Assembly (NCBI GenBank): GCA_011800155.1
Contig: CM022369.1
Coordinates: forward strand, 3,100,001-3,164,000
DNA length: 64,000 nt
Origin: Flammulina velutipes
Lineage: Eukaryota; Basidiomycota; Agaricomycetes; Agaricales; Physalacriaceae
Reading direction: 5' to 3'
Of the stretch, positions 11,522-24,784 are shown in pieces (within the stretch, counting starts at the first letter, position 1; every line of letters starts with the position of its first letter). The notes below the pieces were generated by a model, which was given only the letters and a program-made list of their open reading frames with translations, had not been told where the DNA came from and did no database searches. A program made the position numbers and the translations under genes.

Positions 11522-14500
11522 TTATGACCACCAGCCGTCGTTGTCGACGGTAGGTGCAAGAGAGACCGTGCTAGGTGTCGGTGAAGGAGCTTGGGCGCGG
11601 TTGAAGGGTGCGCGTGCAACCCGACTGAGATGACCGGGGTACCGCGAAGGCTGCGCTGCACCCAACCCCCCGTACCCATTCGTCTTCGCCTTGGGCGCGT
11701 GTATCGAATCATACACCGACGTAGGCGGCGCCTGCCCATTCGGCGTAACAGACCTCGACCGATCATACGCTGTACTGGCACGCGAATCCGGCCTCGGCTG
11801 AGCCACAGAATACCCATTACGGGGCAACGGCGCACGCAGCGGCGTAGTGTTCGACGACCTCGCCTTCTCGAATTCGGCCTGCATAACTCGGATCTTCGAC
11901 TCCAGTGCCGTCACTTGGTCTTTGAGTTTTGATTCACGGTCCTTGAAGAAAAGAAGGAAAGTGAGCAATGACACACACAGATGAAAGTCGCACGAATCTT
12001 ACCTTGGAGAGTCGATCATCAGCTTCGCGTTCCTCAAGCTGCATCTTCACAACTTGATAGTCCGCATCGAGTTGAATCTGTGTCTGTTCAGCCTGCTCCA
12101 GCTGCGTTCTCGTCATCTCCAATTTGCCCTCGTACTCCTTGGCCCTCTTCTCCCATTCCGACGAGCGTTGTTGAGCCTGCGAGAGAGATTGACGAGCGGT
12201 AAATGCCGCCTTGTCGTTATTTGACACCCGGGCCTCCTGCTCTTTGAATCGTTTCTGCAGCGCGCTGTGCTCACCCTCTAAGACCTTCGACCGATCCCGC
12301 ACTCGCTTCAGATCCTTCATCTCAGCATCGTCCGATTGCTGCAAGAGCGCAGAGATATGCTGTAGCTGCTCAGAAGTTTTCCGCAGGTTATCCCACTGTC
12401 CGGCCTGAGCAACCAGTTCAGCTTTCTCTTTCCGTAGGGTTGCGATCGTCTGCTCGGAAATCTCCTTATCCCGTGAAGCATACGCAGCTTTGACTTCAAG
12501 GTTATCGGTCTTATAAAATGATTAGTCACCATCCTCAATCAAACCAGAAAAGAAAGAGAAAACTCACCTTTGTCTTGAACGTCCTCTTCTCGAACAATAG
12601 ATCCTGATTAGCCTTCTCAAGCTCCACAATCCTCGCCTGGTTCGCAGCGGTCGCCACGTCCGAGCTCTGCAACCTCGCAAGCGCCTTTGCCAACGCATCC
12701 TGCAACTCCACATTCCGCGTGACAACAGCCGCATTTTCCTCCGCCCTCACATTCGCCCCATCATGCATCTCCTTCATCTGCGCCCTCAGCCTATCCCGGT
12801 CAGCCTCCACAATCCCCAACTTCTCACTCAACACATCCTTCTCCACCCGAATCTGCCCATGCGCACCACGCGCCTTGGCCACCTGCACCTGGAACTCCGT
12901 GTTTGCCTTGCGCAGATCTTCGAGCTCGCGCTTCACCGTGTCGCGCGAAAGGGTGAACTCGGCATGAGCGTCTTGTAGCACATGCGTAGCGATGGCGAAC
13001 GCATCAGGCAACGCCCCGATCTTGTCCAGCACTTCTCTCTGCAACTCCATGACAGCGCTGCTTTGGTCTATTGTCGAACGCGACAGGCTATCCACGACCC
13101 CCTTGACATGGAGGATATTCGCATCCGGTACTGGAGCCGCCGCCTTAGGTACGAAGGCCGTGATAGCAGACAGGACCTTCCCTTCCACATCGCGAACAGC
13201 AGCGACAACCTTCCCACCCAACTCCGCATTCGAGTCGGCCCCCACATTATCTCTATCCCTCTCCTCCAACAACCTCCCCACCTTCTCCACAATTCCCTCA
13301 ACACTGAACGCCTTGTCCCGGTTCGCTAATCGCGCATCTAGTCTCTCCACAACTAAATCCGCAACCTGCTCCTTGATTTCAAACGCGTCGATAGGTGCAA
13401 TGGCACGCGTGACAGCAGACACCAATTGCCTACTGATCGCATCCGTGTCCACCTCCTGCGCCTGCATCCGAGGAAGAAGAATCGGCACCAGGCGGTCCAC
13501 AATGAGGTTCGCAGTCTCCCGCTTGTCTGACGCAAGGTCAATCAGCTGTGAGATATGAGGCTTCACAGCTTGCGTGAGCTTCTCCGTGAGGAAATCGTAG
13601 TCCACCCTCTCCGATCCAAGTAAAGGCGATATCGACGAAATGACAGAATCCACAATCGCGTCCCTCTCCCTCGCGGGTGCAGCGGTTGTGATAGACTCCA
13701 GTCTCACACTCAACTCCGAAATCGTCTCCCGGATAGCCTCCACAATGCGTCCGCTGTAATGCTCCATCCCAGGAGCAGCACCAGAGCCGATAGACGACGC
13801 CATGGCACCAAGTTCTCGCCTAAGATGCGCAAGTGTCTCCGCATGCCCCTCTTCGATAACACCTCTGATGAGTTGGAAGTCCAACTCTCCCCTCGCGTCC
13901 ATCTGACTGTCTTCAAAGCTCTTCGAAGCTGTATCTCTCAACTGAGATCTGAACAGCGTAACGACTTCGTTGATCATGGCCTCTGTGTTCGGGTTGAGCG
14001 TCGAACCACCACGCATGTCCCGGCGCAGGGCAGCGAGTTTCTCGTCAAGGAGGTCCTCGAACCGATTGAGGTCCATAGCGCTAGCAGCAGAAGGAACGTC
14101 CCGGAGAGGCTGCAAAGGCTGCACATACGACTCCTCAGACATCGAGGATCCGGACCCAGTAGGTGAATGCAGCGCATCGGGAAGTGATGATCGCCTCCTC
14201 GCGTGTCTTGCCCCAACTCCACTAAACACATCGTCCTCACGATCCGAAACCAACCTCCCAGGATCGGTAACTAAGCGTGTCCTCGACACCTTATGGGAAA
14301 TTGCCGGTACGTTCAAGTCGTCCAAAGACGGCCGCGTCAGATGCTCAAACACCTCCCGGGAGCTCATTCGAGATCGCACATTCCTACGAGTTCGCTCCTC
14401 AGGGTTATTCGCCAGAGCTTTGAATAGCCCAGCAGGGACAGTGTTATTCGACACTGTATGCTTGAAATCCAGAGGAATCGGGGCACGCTTCGATTTGGTG

Positions 14501-17141
14501 CCAGGAGGAACAGAGAAAATATCTCCATGAGAGTCCCCATACTCGGCTTGCGCAGTCTCGTTGGCCTCGTCTTCATCGCTGGGTCTTGGACGAATAGTTG
14601 GTAAAGTTGCAGCTGCTGAGAATCCTGCAAACGTGAACGGCTCGGCGGATGGATTGAGGGACGAATGTCCAGAGCGGAGAGGAGGACGCGGCGATGGGTT
14701 TTTGTTGATGTTCGCATTGGTAGACGGGAACTTGAACGATGTAAAGCTATCGCCCTCTTCCTGGTCCTCGTCCTCGAACGAATCGTGACGAGGGCGTTTC
14801 TCGCGACCCTGCGTCCGGAAGGGCGATGACTGGTCTACGGGAGGTTCAGGAATGGGCTGATAAGGCTCCGCAACCGGGAAGATCGGATTGGCAGTTGGGA
14901 ATTTGAATGTGAAGCTGCCTGGTTTGAACTCTGGCGCACTGACGTTTAGTGGCTTGCCGAATGATGGGGCACGAGAATGAGTATTAGATGTGGTGGTGGG
15001 TGTGAAAGGCGCACGAGTGGCACCGAAGACGAACGGTTTGGCATTGGGGTTTAGGCGGGGGAGGGCTGGTTTGAGTGGTTCTGCGTAGCCAAAGTTTACA
15101 TCGGAATGTTGAGGGGAGTGTGCGTGGGCCGGATCGTGTAGGGAGTGACCGGATGGTAAACGCGAATGAGGCAGAGCGGGAAGAGGGCGAGAGGAACTAT
15201 TGGACGATGGACCATCATAGTAATCGCGCACAGTGAGATATTGGGCATGATGATGTCCTTCATCGCTGGGGTTCGATATAATATCGTCATCGTGCTGCAT
15301 ATCTGGAGGTCGGGGGAAATTGGGGATACGTCGTGGTTGTGCGTCCTCTTGCTGCATGGCTTTCCTATGCATGCGGCGTTCCACGCGATGTTGGCGTGCC
15401 CGTTCTTCGTCCGATGGGTTGGACCACTCGCCGATGCTCTAGATAAAGAAAGAGAATGATGATCTGATCAAGGGAAAAGACACGATGCAGCCACGAACCT
15501 CATCGTCGGAACTCTCCTGGCCCATGAAGACATCTTCTGAACCTGTCCACTCTTCCACGCCATCTAAATCATGCTTACGAACAGTGTCAAGCGTGTCGTG
15601 TCCGGCTGGCTCGATATCTGTTCGTTCGTTGAAAGTCTCAGAGTTGAATACTCCAAACGAGCGAAGAGACAAGGCGGCAGAGAGTTTCGACGCATGTCTG
15701 GAGTGATGATGTTGGCTATTGGCCGTGGCCGTGCCGCCAGACGGACCGTCTTCAGGCTCGGTATCGTTGGCGTCTTCCTCTTCCTCCTCCTCTTCCGACT
15801 CTCCTTCTTCGGACATTCTCCGGGTATCCTCTTCATCTTCCTCTTCCTCTTCGGGTATATCCAATCCAAATCCTCGTGTAAAATCAGGACGACTGTCCGA
15901 CGTCGAAGACGGTGCTGATGGTGGTGCTAATGAAGAGTACGGCACAGGAACTCTGCCTTGAGGGGCAAAGATTTCAGCTTGAAGGTGTGGTGATGAACGT
16001 AGTGAATCAGATCCAAGAACGGCATTGTGACCAAATGGATTTATAGATGGGCCTGGGTAAAGGGAGTGTGTAGGCGGCTGGGCCAGGGATAGACTATGTC
16101 CGTGGCGTGGCTGTAAATTGGGTGAAGGTGACATTCCGTACAGAGGCGAGGACGACAGTGAATTTGTAGCAGACGCATGCTGTGATTGTTGAAGTTTGTT
16201 TAGCTTGAACAAGAGCAGCGCTGGATCCGCAGGGGATGATATCTTTGCATGATAATCTGAGTAACGTTCACACTGAGAAACAAGATAACTCACTGAAGCT
16301 GCGCGTCCATGGGGAGCATACAGCTGCGGGGGAACACTACCTTCTCCTCGCTCTACGCCGAGCTTTTCGAGCTTCTCTTCAATGGCCATTTGACGCATCG
16401 TATCCCACGCGCTCTGGGATGAATTCAACGACATGAAGATGAATAAGGAATACATGTACGCACCTTGCCGGGTAAAAACACGTCGACCGTTGAGGGCATC
16501 AAGTACCTCCAACCGTCCGCAGGATACGCCTCCTTCGTGTTCGTCTCTACAGGCTGCACAAGGGGGGCAGGCGGTATTGGCGGTGCGTCGGCAACTAGTC
16601 TGGCCCACGGTGCGTGTCCAATGACCGATCCATCTTCTGCCCGGATTGTTTCCTTGGGCAAATTAACAGGCATCTTTTTCTTGGGTGGGGGTGCAGGCGA
16701 CGGGCTCGTCGCTGCTGCCGCTGTTGGCGGTGGTAGCGGGCTCAACTTCCTCTGCGGACCTCCTAGCACGGCTTTAGGTGGTCCACCAACGCTGAGCTGG
16801 CGTCGGTTTCTCCCATGAGGAGGTCCGTTCATCTGCATCGACGGCCGTGGAAAGTGACCGCCTCCAAGTGGTGTGATTGGGAAGCCATTGGGTGGGTGTA
16901 TTCCAGCAGCTGCAAGTTGAGCCATGCTGGCATGGGCAGCGTGGTGGATGGGGCGGGCAGTGGGAGGGCCCATGTGAGGATTAAAGTAGGGCTGCATGGG
17001 AGTTTGCATGGGTAAAGGGGCATGGAATCCTTGCTGGATGGAAGTAGGCAACGCAGGCGAGTACATGGCCTGCATTGGCTGCTGCATATTCAGCGACGCT
17101 GGGATATTCAGTCTAGGGAGGACGTCTCGTTGGCGCGCCAT
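11522..17141 (-). CDS. Large low-complexity and coiled-coil protein, unrecognised
   Basis: Exons on the minus strand join into one protein of about 1,770 residues. ATG is at 17141 and TAA at 11522-11524. Introns are placed near 16421-16464, 16267-16305, 15436-15500, 12520-12567 and 11940-12002. The N-terminus is Pro/Met/Gln-rich and contains a conserved-looking block, NLPKETIRAEDGSVIGH. The middle is Ser-rich with long Glu/Asp runs and SDEE-type acidic patches. From roughly residue 900 on it is helical, and the last 450 residues are heptad-like coiled coil, rich in Glu/Gln/Lys. The protein ends in the sharp motif DNDGWWS. The layout suggests a scaffold or polarity/cytoskeleton protein, but I do not recognise the family and assign no function. 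Confidence 0.7.
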
Positions 17142-18516
17142 GTTGGTGGGGGTAAAGGTATGTCGAATGAAAGCTTGCGCGCGACAAAGGTGGGGTATAG
17201 AGTGTTGTCAAAGCTGGACAACAGGAAGGTAGTGAGCGCGATGCCTCTGCAGTGCCCAAGACAACCGCGACGTCCAGCAGCTGCTCGGTATTGGTGGCAG
17301 ATTGGTGGCCGTCGGAAAACAATTACTTCCTTAATTCGCTCTGTCGGTACACGTGGGCCGGCGGCATTCGGCATTTTCCCCTTATTCACTTCTTGAACTC
17401 AACGCAAGCAAGTCTTCAATATAGCATAGTAACCAATGTACAGAAAAGTGCACTTCTGCACTGCTAACGCAGAATAGTACCTTTCCTTCCTTCCAAGCCA
17501 GAGGAACCTGAGAGAGTATCTTTGTAATGTGATGATCTCGAATTCAATGCTTCGTAGTTACATGGATCTTGGCTGTACATAGTTTCAAAAAATCCCTGAG
17601 GCGCCTCTAACATCTACTCAAGTAGGGCTTTCTATTTCTACTGCAAGAGACCCACACCGGATCCAAATATATAGCCAGTTGTGAGAGAAAAAACTTGCAG
17701 TGAATGTCAAGTTCGTAGGGAATTTCCAATGAATCATACAATCCTGGGATGCCACCCGAAATTCTATCACACATATATAGAGCTTCTCTACCATTCAAAT
17801 TCATTTTCCGGGGAATGCGCAACCCAATTCCGCGCAGAAAGCGCGCCACAAGAAAACGTGTGACAATGTGTGACATCTCATATTGTTTTATGTCCTGATA
17901 CTTGTGTATGTCCTGGAAAATAGTTTCCAATGGGTAGTACATTATATATACACCATACAGACTCTCTTCAGCCTCCCCTCGGTTTTTACGATGCATTGGA
18001 AGCTCCACAGCGTAAATTGTCTATTTGATCAAGATCAATGATCCCACGGAGGCTGGCATTGTTCAAATCTTCCTTGGGTGTTGTCAGTGAAATAAAGTAC
18101 ATAAACATCGTGAGATGCGATGCTTTGCTAATTTTATACGAAGCAAAAGTGGCCGACCTTCGCTAGGACTTTAACCCTACTAACCAACTAATCACAACAT
18201 GCTGAAATTAGATCGGGCCGGACTTCCTTGTTCAACTTGAACGGCCATACAGCTGGAATGCTCTCACTCTGCTCTTGTCGTATCTTCACATGTGACATTC
18301 TCGACCTTTCAGCTTGTCTTTTACATCCCCGAGTCGTCGTACCATTTAGAAACTTCCAGCGGTATTGTCTTTCGACCTGAGACCCATAGATCGTGTAACT
18401 TGCGTCCGGACTCTACGGTGACCAGAGCCTTGTTAGGTCGGACGAGCCGCCATTGTTCTGATTATTTTGACGAACAACGGCAATCCGATCATGCGCGCGC
18501 GCGCTAACTTCGTGTC
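17142..18516. other. Intergenic region between divergent genes
   Basis: About 1.4 kb between the divergent starts at 17141 (minus) and 18609 (plus). Only short frames without recognisable protein character occur. A (GC)n tract sits at about 18492-18504, just before the TATA element of the right-hand gene. I see no RNA gene or repeat family here. Confidence 0.5.
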
Positions 18517-18524
18517 TATATAAA
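18517..18524 (+). promoter_or_regulatory. TATA box
   Basis: TATATAAA lies 85 bp before the ATG at 18609 and directly after an alternating GC tract. The distance to the start codon suits a fungal core promoter. Confidence 0.5.
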
Positions 18525-18608
18525 CAGAACCTCACAGCTCTATGCCCCCCCAATCTCTTGCGCTGTCTGCTACCAGTGACTCAAAACATTCATCTTCTAC
18601 CATCCAGC

Positions 18609-19981
18609 ATGGTACGCATATTCGAATATGCCCTCATCCAATGGTCTAATTTATTTGTTAGTCTGCCGCTTCGCCCGTCCTTTACAAACTCATGCAACAC
18701 AATGCTGTTGACGAATTTATGCTGGCCATTAAATCAAGCATGCAAGATCCATCTTTTTCTCCTATCATCACCTACAGCCCCACCGATGATACACTCGTTT
18801 TGGACAACTCTATGGCTATATTCGCCCAATGCCTGCAGGCGCTGGAAAAACTATACGGAGATCCTCGAAACGGAGTGCCATGCCATTCATCCTTGTACAA
18901 TTCTCTCGACTTCATGGTCCACACCGTCGTCAGATGGATTATCACAGTCTTCGGGCAGATCTACGAAATTCCAATCAACGACGACATGGAACACCTTTGC
19001 TGTCACCTCTACAAACACCTCTACTGCATTCTATGCATTCCAGAAACCGTCTCTATATTCAATCGATCTCCTTTCGTTGAGGAATCTGCGGATATACTGG
19101 CGAGAGCATTTGGGAGGTATGGCCAGCTGCGGTCATACTGCTACAGCGGTTTTATTATTGGCATTCTTTCCTCCGAAAAAATCCCTTCGTCCCACCTGCG
19201 TGCGGCTCTACACACACACTCGCGCGAGATCTACAGTGAGCCTCTCTATGCTCTTAGAGCAGCCAGCGACCTGGACAACAACGTCAATGATGACATTGTG
19301 AATCGCTACCTCGTACAGCTCGGAACCCTTTGTTTGGCAGACCATGAATTCCAAGAAATCTTGCGGCAGCAGCTGGCACCGAAAACCCTCGTAGCGGTAT
19401 TTCGACGGTACATCGAAGGACCTCCCACCCACTGTCTTGGTAATTGCCTGTTAGCGATTTCTCTATCTGCCAATACCACACGTCCAATGCTACAGGCTCT
19501 GGATGCCGGCCTGATGGAAACGCTGGCGACTTTTGTGCTGCGATGGGGACAGAGCGAAGATTCTTACCTTGCGAATCAGCTAGAGAGCCTGCTGGAGGGC
19601 TTGTGTTACTCTGCGCTAAGCCATCGCGAGGTCCTGATGAAGGTATTTGGCGCGATGGAAATTGTTGCCCAAGATAATTTGGACGGCTTGGGTGTGGGCC
19701 GTTTGAGGATCACGGATGGAGCATCACGCATTCTGCAACATTGGCTGTCATTCAGCAAGAATGTACGAGAGGCGGGGAGGCTCGACCCAGACACGAGGGA
19801 ACTCACGGTGCGTTGCGTGGGTCCAAGTGTGAGTGATCATACCTGTTACTTCACCAATGATCTATCTAATGTCACTCCTTAGTGCGCACATCCATGTAGC
19901 TCGACACGACAGGCGAAACGGTGCTCTGTATGCTCTGTGGTAGTCTCATGGCTCGAAGAGGTGCGGAAGAACATTGTATGA
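18609..19981 (+). CDS. Helical protein with a decayed MYND-type zinc finger at its C-terminus
   Basis: The coding sequence starts with a lone ATG exon: 18609-18611, then an intron at 18612-18661 with good GTACGC and TTAG ends. The protein continues SAASPVLYKLMQHNAV. Without the intron the upstream frame has no matching start. About 390 alpha-helical residues follow, of the type seen in mushroom MYND proteins. An intron at 19829-19882 (GTGAGT..TTAG) joins them to a CAHPC...KRCSVC segment, which matches the first half of a MYND finger. The second half is only recognisable in another frame (near 19937-20000) and there lacks several Cys. The current frame stops at 19979-19981. If the last intron is retained the protein stops at 19882 instead. 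The finger is probably non-functional. The function of the helical part is unknown. Confidence 0.6.
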
Positions 19982-20953
19982 ATCAGGCTTGCATACACGT
20001 AAGCCAACCCCGGTGTAAACGAACTCCAAGGGACCACGAAGCTCTTGAAGAGATTGAGACATTTATATATACTTACGAATCAATATACGACGTGTTGCTG
20101 TATACATAAAACATGGCCAAGTCAATTGATTCCTTCGCAATCTTGTCATTTTGAAAGGCAAGGTATCTTTCAACGTCGTTCAATTTGCCAGAGTAACCAA
20201 GATAAGTACGAATATGTACGCTTCAACACTACTACTACAAACTGGAACACTTCCTTCCCAACCCAACCAAAGGTAACGTACTACCCATACTCCCAAAAAG
20301 TACAATCCCAACACACTACGTCCATCGTCGACAACACCACCACCAAGCTATTGTTTGCCTAGCCCAGTGGTGGCTCACGGGAAACTTGGCTGCTGCGAAT
20401 TAGGACAGCCCGGAGGACCGCTCAAGAGAGCTAGTAACCGGGCAAAGTCAACACAGAGCACTAGACGTCGACTCCAGGTGGGTCCCGCAAAGGCGATAAC
20501 TGTTCCGTCAGAATCAGCCTCCGCGGGATTGGCTCCACCGGTCGCGAAAGTCTGTTCCCCTTCGAACTCGAACGGATGTCAAGAAAATCTGGAGAAGAGG
20601 TCAGTTTCAGAGTGTCGGAAGGAAAATGAGAAACGTACCTCTTTGGTAGGAGAGAAATGCGACCCTCGTATGGTATAGAAAAGAACGATCCACTCTTGTA
20701 GAAGCGGTGCATCCGTGTGCACAAGCTTTCCGAAACAGCGGCAATGAAAACTGCGACCCAAAAGGATAGACGGCTGGAGGCGGAATGGTTCACGCCACAG
20801 CAGAGATAGGATGATAGTCGATGACCTAGCATAGGATGATGCAGGATGTATGGCAGAAAATGGACATGAAGCAGAACTAATAGAATGTGGTCAGCTTCAA
20901 GAAGTCGTCGAATGAAAATAGACGCTTACCTTCATATCCAAGAACATGACATG
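19982..20953. other. Intergenic region, convergent ends
   Basis: Lies between the end of the MYND-like gene and the end of the minus-strand repeat protein. A minus-strand frame at 20461-20832 has one hydrophobic stretch, and intron-like signals occur at about 20880-20930. This could be a spliced 3' end of the minus-strand gene, but no family is recognisable and I do not call a gene. Confidence 0.4.
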
Positions 20954-23900
20954 CTAAACTGGAGGGCTCCTAATCGATCCCAATCGGAAGATGAGGGTAA
21001 CTTCCTCCTTCTCGTAACTCGTCTCTCCCACCCGAGCGATAGACCAATCGTCTTCCGGATCCCCAAGATCGTCTTCGAGTTCGAGTGCGATGAATGTGGG
21101 CTCTTCCTCCTCCTCCTCCTCCTCCTCCTCCTCCTCCCAAACCGAATAGTCTGCAGGCATGCCAACATCGGTCCCATAGAGGAACAGTTCGCCGATATCA
21201 CCAGAGCTCGAGGAGGGTACGAGAAACGTCTGTGAAGCGTGCGATTCCCATTCCCCGCGCTCCATACAGTCATCGACGAACAGCGGGAGCTTGGGATCTG
21301 AGTCCACCTCCGAGTACGCGATAGAGACGTCGAGTCCCGTGAGCGAAATATCACAAAGCTGGAGATCGGACGTTGAGGGGATGGCGAACGAAAGATGGTC
21401 CCATGAACCGGACTCCGAGTAGTACATAGATGTGTCCATGTCTGGTAGTGAGGCGGACGAGATGAGCTGAATACCAGACATCGATGGGATGACAAAAGAA
21501 TCATCGGAGAATCGTGTCAAACCGGTGTTGGGTAGCGAGATAGATTGTTGGATGGCCGCGGAAGGTGTCAAAGAAACAGACTCGCACTCCCAATGATCAA
21601 GGGAGATGTCTATTCCTGGAAGCGACGCGTCGAGGAGCTGAAAATCAGAAAGAGATGGGACGACGAATGAATAGTGTGACTCCTGGTCTAATTGTGGTAC
21701 AGAATCTGTATTAGGCAAGGAGGTCGACACGATAGCGGGAGCATCCTTCAAGGCTGCCATGCAGGCTTCGATCTTTGATAGCGCCGCGTCGATGCGGTCA
21801 AGGTCAGTTGTCGATGGGAGAGCCAAAAAGTTCGCATGTTGGATGCAATCGGGCGACATCGGTACTAGACTGTCGCTCGTGGACGGCGCAGATGACACGG
21901 AAGTGTCCATGGGTGGCAGCGTCGCGTCGAGAAGCTGGATGTCCGACGATGAGGGTATGATCAAGGACTCCATCTGGTGGCCGGTGTATTGGACGCTATC
22001 GGGATTTGGCAGCGAGGAGTCCGGTGGCTGGGGCTCGGATATCGAGGCGATGACCAAAGTAGCCGGGTCCCGCTCTATAGAGACATCCAATGGCGTATTG
22101 AGGGACATAGATGGAATAGCATATGCGTCCATCCCTTGGCCCAGGTCGTAACAGAAGGTATCTGTGTCTGGTAACGACCCTTGTAAACTGGAAGAAATCG
22201 GAGAGTGATTCGAGGTAAAGCGTGACAGATTGTAATTGAGGCATTGGATGGAGGTGTCGATAGCAGGTAACGACATGTCGAGGAGTTGAACACCAGACGT
22301 CGAAGGGATGAGGAGAGATTCCATCCCGAGTATGACATCTGTATCGGGGAGTCGGATATCGGCCGATGGAATGGGAGCAGACTCAGCAGAGTCTATCACC
22401 AACTCAAGAGATGAGTCCATCGGTAGAGACACGTCAAGGAGCTGAGTATCAGAAGACGAAGGGATAACGAGGGAATCTTGTGTCCCATCCAAGGATTCTG
22501 TGTCCGGTATCAACGTTTGACTGTCTGGCGCACAAACGACGACTGTACTGGGATGCTTCGAAGGTGCTGAGCCTTCATGTAGGAATCCGAAGGAGACGTC
22601 CGCGCTTGGTGAAGACGCGTTCAGTAGCTGGGGTTGAGAATTCGAACAAGGAATAACGGATGAATCTCCTATGCTATCCGACGGACCAATAGGCGGCTTT
22701 TCTCCAGGAGAGTCAGGACGAGATAGACAAATCGACTGGATAGGGAGATGTCAGAACGGAGAAGTGATACTAACAAACTACTCACATTGTGGCCCTCCGG
22801 AAGAATGAAAACTGGACGCTCTCCTTCGATCGAAGTGTCGCCATCCAGACGACCCAACCAGCTAACCTCTGCCGGTTGTGTGGTAAAGGAGTCGTTGGCT
22901 GGAGATGCAATGTCTTTGTCCTTGGCAGGAAACATGCACTCAATCAGTTGGGAGTCCTGATTCCCCGAAGGAGAATCAACTAGAGTGTCACTGGAGGTGT
23001 CGGACGACGACGAGTCGGAAGCAGATGAAATGTCCATCGTTCGGGTCATGGAAGAGTGGAAGATCCTGCTCGATTCGTTTGGCTCAGATGCCTCTTCGAT
23101 AGGTTGGGATACCGCGTCGTCAACTGTCTTGCATTCGACATTGGCCAAGAGCTATATCATCGCAAATGTCAGAAATGAGGGCGATATCAAGATCAAGCAA
23201 ATGCTCACCTCAATGGTCGGAATCTGGATTGAATCGTCCCAGTCATCCTTGAGCGCGCCATCCAGCATATTGTGATGGAGAGTGAGGAAGCCTTGCTCGC
23301 CCATCACCATGAAACCCTGTTATGCGAGACAATAAGACTCCACTATCGTGAAAGTTGCAAGTCGACTCACTTTGTGCGTCGAGATAACAAGGTGGCTCTC
23401 ATCGATGATACTGTGGAAGGTATTGGCCTTGTCCGCTAACCTCAGCACCCGCTTGAATTGATCGAAAGTGGGGCTGACAGAGATTAGGAAGATGGAAATA
23501 ATTTCGACGGGGAAAGTCGCGCGGATCGATAGAGGCGGTCGACGGACGAGAGAAGGATCGCCCAATGGCGTATGCGGGGAGTCGATAAGCAAAAGGTGAA
23601 AGCGTGTCTTCAAGGGGACTAGCATATCCTATGAACCGTATTAGATATTTTTAAAGAAAGGAGTATCCGAACACACTTTCAAATACCGCTCCCAGTTTGC
23701 TTTAATGCCCATCATCAACTGCTCCGTGATCTGGTCGACCTTAGGCCCAATGAGTGCCGGCGGGGGCGGGATATCTTCATAAGTCTCCGGGCCAAAAACG
23801 TAGTCTGTAAGTCCGGCGATGGCTTCGGAGCGTAAATGACGAGCGAGTTGAGCTGTCTGCTTCGGAATCAGTAAGAGATGAACCAGCGAGTAAGTGATAC

Positions 23901-24240
23901 ATACATTCGAGGCATACAGTGTATCGAATACCCCGAAGAGAACATAGAGGTCTTGCTCTAAACCAGAGCGTGGGGGCGAAACGGCGTCTTCATCCCACAC
24001 ATCTTCCAAGACGATGATAGCGGCGGGCACAAGGAGGGAAATAACAAAAAGTCCGAGTGTGAGTCCCTTGGCAAAGGCGGTTGCGAGGAGGATGAGGAGG
24101 AGGACGGGGAAAATGTCGAAAAGGTCGGAGGCCAGCATTAAGCAGACCTCCGTAAGGGATTTGGCGGCCATGTGGACCAGCGAGATTACGAGAGGGGCTA
24201 TGAAGCTCACGACCGTGGAGGTCACAAGTTCGGAAGGCAT
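20954..24240 (-). CDS. Membrane protein with an imperfect IPSxS-QLLDxSLP repeat tail
   Basis: The chosen start is ATG 24240 (MPSELVTSTVVSF). The N-terminal about 100 residues hold two to four membrane segments rich in Leu/Ile/Val. Introns near 23858-23904, 23634-23680, 23330-23370, 23155-23210 and 22741-22786 join further exons. A hydrophilic Ser/Asp-rich region follows, then a long tail in one exon (22740-20954) made of about ten degenerate copies of a unit. Each unit reads roughly (F/L)-(V/I)-IPS-x-S-x-x-QLLD-x-SLP-x-x-D-x-S and is spaced about 35-60 residues from the next. The tail ends with a 12-Glu run encoded by a (CCT)n microsatellite near 21106-21136 and an acidic segment. Stop TAG is at 20954-20956. 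The protein is unrecognised. The repeats suggest a binding or assembly tail on a membrane anchor. Confidence 0.6.
21106..21136 (+). repeat. (CCT)n trinucleotide microsatellite coding poly-Glu on the minus strand
   Basis: About ten uninterrupted CTC/CCT units read on the + strand. On the minus strand they encode a Glu run within the repeat-tail protein, so length changes stay in frame. Confidence 0.85.
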
Positions 24241-24784
24241 ACTGGAAAGTGCGAATGTGATGATGATACTGGAGCGAGAAGGATAATTCCATGTCGGTCC
24301 GAGCTTGACTTTTGTATGCGATCGACGTATAAACAAGGCAAGACAGAGTCATAAACATAGCAAAGCAAAGTCGCGTCGTATGTTGAACAAATTTTGGACG
24401 GGAAACAGCAGCAGCAGGCGAACGACGCGACGCGTTTTGAAAACATCGTGGTATTCGTTCAAGAGTTGGCGCGACCCTGACCAAAACCTTCCGATCAAAG
24501 GATCAATATCAACCTCCCACGCCTTCTTGACCGCCTGCCAAGTTCCAACTACTTTCAATGAGTACGCTTGAAGTCTCTAGTAAGTTCGATACATCTTGTT
24601 CGTCTTCCGAGAGCTCTTTCTCGGCTCCACATGTATGTGATGGTCAAGCCGGCCGGAGTCTCATCTGTCGTCGCCGAAGAACAAAAGAGTTCAGGATCGA
24701 CCATCCGGATCGCCAGTGGTCTATAGTTGTTCGTCTCTCTGACCTCCATTCTTCCTTTAACCACGACATATCCCTACCTACCCA

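Noticed and set aside
20461..20832. Minus-strand frame with a hydrophobic stretch after the repeat-tail protein
   Set aside because: Could be a spliced 3' exon, but frame continuity needs unproven introns and no family is recognised, so it is noted only as intergenic.
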